Assembly: GCA_964626505.1 (NCBI GenBank)
Contig: CAZVFR010000145.1
Coordinates: 1-9,169, forward strand
Direction: 5' to 3'
Source: CAZUGA01 sp964626505
GTDB lineage: Bacteria > Pseudomonadota > Gammaproteobacteria > Methylococcales > UBA1147
DNA: 9,169 nt
Position numbers and translations under genes: made by a program. Below are positions 6,932-9,169 of this stretch, piece after piece. Under the pieces are notes generated by a model. That model saw only the letters and a list, made by a program, of their open reading frames with translations. It searched no databases and had not been told where the DNA came from. Every line of letters begins with the position of its first letter. Within the stretch, counting starts at the first letter, position 1.

Positions 6932-8221
6932 ATGGGCCGCAAACGCAAAGGACGCATACTGGATGTTTATGTCGGCTCAAGCAAGGTTGGCAAATATTCG
7001 CGCGCGCCGAACGGCTCTACCGCATTCCGCTATGACCAAAACTGGATTTCTTCCGAACGCGCCTTTCCCATTTCACTGTCCATGCCTTTGTCGGATCGTA
7101 TTTGGTCAGGAATGCATGCGGATAGCTTCTTTGACGGTTTGTTACCCGATGATCAGGCTGTAAAGAACAAAATTGCGGCGCGGGAACGTATTGATAGTGC
7201 TGGCACGTTTGATCTTCTCTTCGTAATAGGACGTGATTGTGTCGGCGCACTGCGTTTTGTACCCGAAGGCCTTGATCCGGGTGACCCTGCGAAGATGACC
7301 TACCGCCCCGTCAATGATGAAGAGATCACAAGCCGGATTGCTTCCTTGGGAACGGCTCCCCTGGGCATTCATGCCGCCGAGGATGATTTTCGTATTTCAA
7401 TCGCTGGGGTGCAGGAAAAAACGGCGTTTCTTCGAATAGATAGTCAGTGGCAGCTTCCCCTTGGTGCAACGCCAACCTCTCACATATTTAAACCGGCTAT
7501 GAAGGAAGGCCCAAATGGTGCGGATTTTTCCGATACGCCATGGAATGAATGGCTCTGTCTTGCACTGTGCCGGGCGTTAGGGCTTGAGACTGCAAAGGCC
7601 GAAGTGCTCATATTCGATGACAAGCCGGTCTTTGTTGTTGAGCGCTTTGATCGGCTATGGCGCGATGATGTGCTTTATCGCTTGCCACAAGAGGATATTT
7701 GTCAAGCGCTGGGTGTTTCACCCATGCGAAAATATCAAAGCGATGGCGGTCCCGGAATTGTAGATATTCTCGAATTTCTAAACGGTGCTGTTGCTCCTCG
7801 TGAAGACCGCCTGAGCTTTATGAAAGCGCAGATTGTGTTCTGGCTTCTGGCTGCCATAGACGGCCACGCCAAGAATTTCTCGATTTTTCTTACGCCGGGA
7901 GGCTACAAACTTACCCCTCTGTACGATGTGATGTCGGTTTATCCTTATCTTGAGCTTTCAGCGCACAAGATCAAGTTGGCAATGGCTGTGGGAAGCAGTC
8001 ATTATCGCATAAAGGAAATACTGCCTCGCCATTTCTATCAGACGGGTCAGAAGGCTGGGCTGCGTGAGGTTGATATGGATGATATTTTCTCTAGTCTAGT
8101 CTCACAGATCGATGATGCTATAGCAGAAGTAAGGGCTTTAGCTCTGGCGGAAGGTGTGCCAGAGACAACATATGAGCCCATTCTGGTCGGTGTAGAAAAG
8201 CGCGTGGCATTGATTGAATGA
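6932..8221 (+). CDS. hipA: HipA-type serine/threonine kinase toxin
   Basis: Kinase toxin of the HipBA module. In E. coli, HipA phosphorylates glutamyl-tRNA synthetase, stopping translation and raising persistence; the same target is likely but unproven here. The protein has 429 aa, close to the E. coli length (about 440). A HipA N-terminal (couple) domain at about 8-108 is followed by the kinase core at about 150-385. FRISIAGVQEKTAF (from 153) contains S156, aligned with the autophosphorylated serine of E. coli HipA. DGHAKNFS starts at the catalytic D310, and TPLYDV carries the metal-binding D332. VERFD (236-240), LPQEDICQ and KYQSDGGPGI also match the E. coli protein closely. No truncation or lost catalytic residue is seen, so it should be an active toxin. 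The start is ATG 6932, with CGGAG 7 bases upstream lying inside the end of hipB, giving translational coupling. Confidence 0.93.
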   Translation: MGRKRKGRILDVYVGSSKVGKYSRAPNGSTAFRYDQNWISSERAFPISLSMPLSDRIWSGMHADSFFDGLLPDDQAVKNKIAARERIDSAGTFDLLFVIGRDCVGALRFVPEGLDPGDPAKMTYRPVNDEEITSRIASLGTAPLGIHAAEDDFRISIAGVQEKTAFLRIDSQWQLPLGATPTSHIFKPAMKEGPNGADFSDTPWNEWLCLALCRALGLETAKAEVLIFDDKPVFVVERFDRLWRDDVLYRLPQEDICQALGVSPMRKYQSDGGPGIVDILEFLNGAVAPREDRLSFMKAQIVFWLLAAIDGHAKNFSIFLTPGGYKLTPLYDVMSVYPYLELSAHKIKLAMAVGSSHYRIKEILPRHFYQTGQKAGLREVDMDDIFSSLVSQIDDAIAEVRALALAEGVPETTYEPILVGVEKRVALIE

Positions 8222-8298
8222 ATTAGGATTTTCTCGGTTAGTTTGTGGGTAAAACTCCGATAAACTGCATCAATTGCCGAGTTGCGGCATAAACTGGA

Positions 8299-8323
8299 GC
8301 GGGGAAATCAAATTTTGCCCCGC
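8299..8323. terminator. GC-rich hairpin between convergent genes
   Basis: GCGGGG and CCCCGC pair around an AAATC...TTTT loop that can extend the stem. It lies about 80 bases after the hipA stop and 18 before the end of the convergent ORF. There is no T run after it on either strand, so intrinsic termination is uncertain. Confidence 0.3.
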
Positions 8324-8340
8324 CGGTTGCAGAATGCGTT

Positions 8341-8658
8341 CTAAGGGATCGTGTCGAAACGTACATAAAATTCTTTTATACCTTCAGCAATCTGGAATGC
8401 CTGTTCTAGTGACCTAGGTACAGGGACATAAATCTGATTCTTGGTCACTATCGTTGTGGTCGGAAACATGCCACCGCCAGTTTGCTCGATATTCAGCGGG
8501 CTTTTCAACTCAATATCATAATATAAGCTCAAATCGCCAGTCGCGTCAGTGAAAATAAACGTAATACGGTGAGCACCCCAGATAATTTTTGTTGTATGCG
8601 GCCAGTGCAGGAATTCACCTTCCCTTTTCGTTGCACGGTTAGAGAGGGCAAGAAACAT
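8341..8658 (-). CDS. Hypothetical protein, possibly 5'-truncated by IS insertion
   Basis: A 105-residue ORF that I do not recognise. It has no signal peptide or membrane segment. The pattern of alternating hydrophobic residues (RITFIFTDATGDLSLYYDIEL) suggests a small beta-rich fold ending in a helix (SLEQAFQIAEGIKEFYVRF). The first ATG is 8658; there is no Shine-Dalgarno before it and an in-frame TGA lies four codons upstream. The hairpin of the IS200 right end begins only about 15 bases before the ATG, so the original start region may lie on the far side of the element, leaving this as a fragment. Composition looks coding and no overlapping alternative is better. Convergent with hipA. Confidence 0.55.
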   Translation of the reverse strand: MFLALSNRATKREGEFLHWPHTTKIIWGAHRITFIFTDATGDLSLYYDIELKSPLNIEQTGGGMFPTTTIVTKNQIYVPVPRSLEQAFQIAEGIKEFYVRFDTIP

Positions 8659-8673
8659 CCGAAAGTTAAATCA

Positions 8674-8692
8674 CCTCCGGCATAGCCGGAGG
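8674..8692. repeat. IS200 right-end hairpin
   Basis: CCTCCGGC and GCCGGAGG form a perfect 8-base stem with an ATA loop. This is typical of the subterminal imperfect or perfect palindromes that Y1 transposases bind as single-stranded DNA. It would also act as a barrier to transcription into the neighbouring ORF. Confidence 0.65.
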
Positions 8693-8705
8693 CTTGTTAG
8701 CTGAC

Positions 8706-8739
8706 GCCCTCTAAGGGCTTAAGTAAGCGCCCAAGGCGC
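8706..8739. repeat. Two small tandem hairpins between tnpA and the IS right end
   Basis: GCCCT-CTA-AGGGC (8706-8718) and GCGCC-CAA-GGCGC (8727-8739) are perfect 5-base stems with 3-base loops, directly after the tnpA stop. They may stabilise or end the tnpA transcript, or form part of the structured right end. Confidence 0.5.
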
Positions 8740-8741
8740 AG

Positions 8742-9169
8742 CTATATTCCTAACCGTAGCTGTTCCTGGCGCTCATCTCCTTTTTCCTGATTTCGGATAT
8801 AGTCAATCACCATCTGCTCATCAAGACCTACCGTTGAGACAAAGTACCCTCTCGCCCAGAAATGCTCACCCGAGAAATTTCTCTGTCGACCTCTAAATGT
8901 TCGAGCGATTAATATCGCACTTTTGCCTTTTATATAGCCCACTACATTCGATACCGCGTACTTCGGCGGGATACTTATACACATATGCACGTGATCTGGC
9001 ATCAAATGGCCTTCCTCTATCACAATTCCTTTGCGTTTGGCCAATTCATGAAATATCTCGCCAAGGTACTTCCGGAGCCTTCCATAAATCAACTTCTTCC
9101 TTTTCTTAGGGATAAATACAATGTGATACTTACAATCCCATCGTGTATGGGACAAACTCTTATAGTCTC
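8742..9169 (-). CDS. tnpA: IS200-family Y1 transposase TnpA, N-terminus cut by window edge
   Basis: Catalyses single-strand excision and insertion of the element through a 5'-phosphotyrosine intermediate. Numbered from an internal TTG at 9155, the visible protein has the HUH pair H55-V56-H57 within HLMPDHVHMCIS and the catalytic Y119 in DEQMVIDYIRNQ, with Q123 nearby. The whole body (SHTRWDCKYHIVFIPKKRKK onward) is standard for the family and about full length. The TTG is not the real start: codons before it read D-Y-K-S, as in relatives that begin M-x-DYKSLSHTRWD, so the true ATG is a few bases beyond position 9169. No frameshift or stop is present; the enzyme should be active. Confidence 0.92.
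   Translation of the reverse strand, partial: DYKSLSHTRWDCKYHIVFIPKKRKKLIYGRLRKYLGEIFHELAKRKGIVIEEGHLMPDHVHMCISIPPKYAVSNVVGYIKGKSAILIARTFRGRQRNFSGEHFWARGYFVSTVGLDEQMVIDYIRNQEKGDERQEQLRLGI

Larger units (their letters stand above)
8661..9169 (-). mobile_element. IS200/IS605-family element, right end and tnpA, 5' end outside window
   Basis: Single-strand transposon of the HUH-transposase class. The transposase gene lies on the minus strand and is followed, toward lower coordinates, by three compact hairpins. The last (8674-8692) is the strongest and is probably the right-end hairpin recognised by TnpA. The exact right cleavage point cannot be read, but by analogy should lie within about 15 bases of that hairpin, near 8660-8670. 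No tnpB is seen on this side. The family makes no target duplication, so no flanking repeat is expected. The left end is beyond the window. Confidence 0.75.

Noticed and set aside
8897..9109. Plus-strand ORF opposite tnpA
   Set aside because: Antisense to a clear IS200 transposase; no ribosome site or recognisable product.

Overview
The window looks like a chromosomal accessory stretch from a moderately AT-rich gammaproteobacterium. The reasons are the close resemblance of the HipBA pair to the Escherichia coli proteins, the IS200-type transposase, and the c-di-GMP enzymes with CHASE2 and ABC-type periplasmic sensors. I cannot name a genus. No rRNA, tRNA or CRISPR array was seen.

Layout. Positions 1-1049 (+) hold the 3' part of a membrane diguanylate cyclase with an ABC-substrate-binding-like sensor. 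Its reading frame is broken twice, so I call it a pseudogene (or two sequencing errors). Positions 1050-1498 have no convincing gene. A two-gene minus-strand operon follows: a secreted LysM-FecR-repeat protein (4361-6010), then a CHASE2-PAS-GGDEF-EAL c-di-GMP enzyme (1499-4333). Its leader (6116-6310) carries four tiny ORFs joined by ATGA stop/start overlaps. The last one has a near-perfect Shine-Dalgarno sequence and lies in frame with the LysM-FecR gene, separated from it by a stop codon.

Positions 6599-6670 form the control region of a type II toxin-antitoxin operon. Three TATACG-type operators lie at an exact 27-bp pitch over a TTGACA promoter, followed by hipB (6691-6930) and hipA (6932-8221). 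Convergent to hipA is an unrecognised 105-residue ORF (8341-8658, -). Its 5' side abuts the right end of an IS200-like element, whose tnpA (8742-9169, -) runs off the window.

How the parts relate. The c-di-GMP genes point to envelope-linked control of lifestyle. The LysM-FecR protein and the CHASE2 receptor would both sit in the periplasm or inner membrane and may act together (inference). HipBA is an independent persistence module that should repress itself through the three-operator array. The frameshifted cyclase, the IS element and the possibly truncated ORF beside it suggest a region that is being rearranged. I found no clear new multigene system; the most unusual signals are the phased hip operators and the chain of coupled mini-ORFs.
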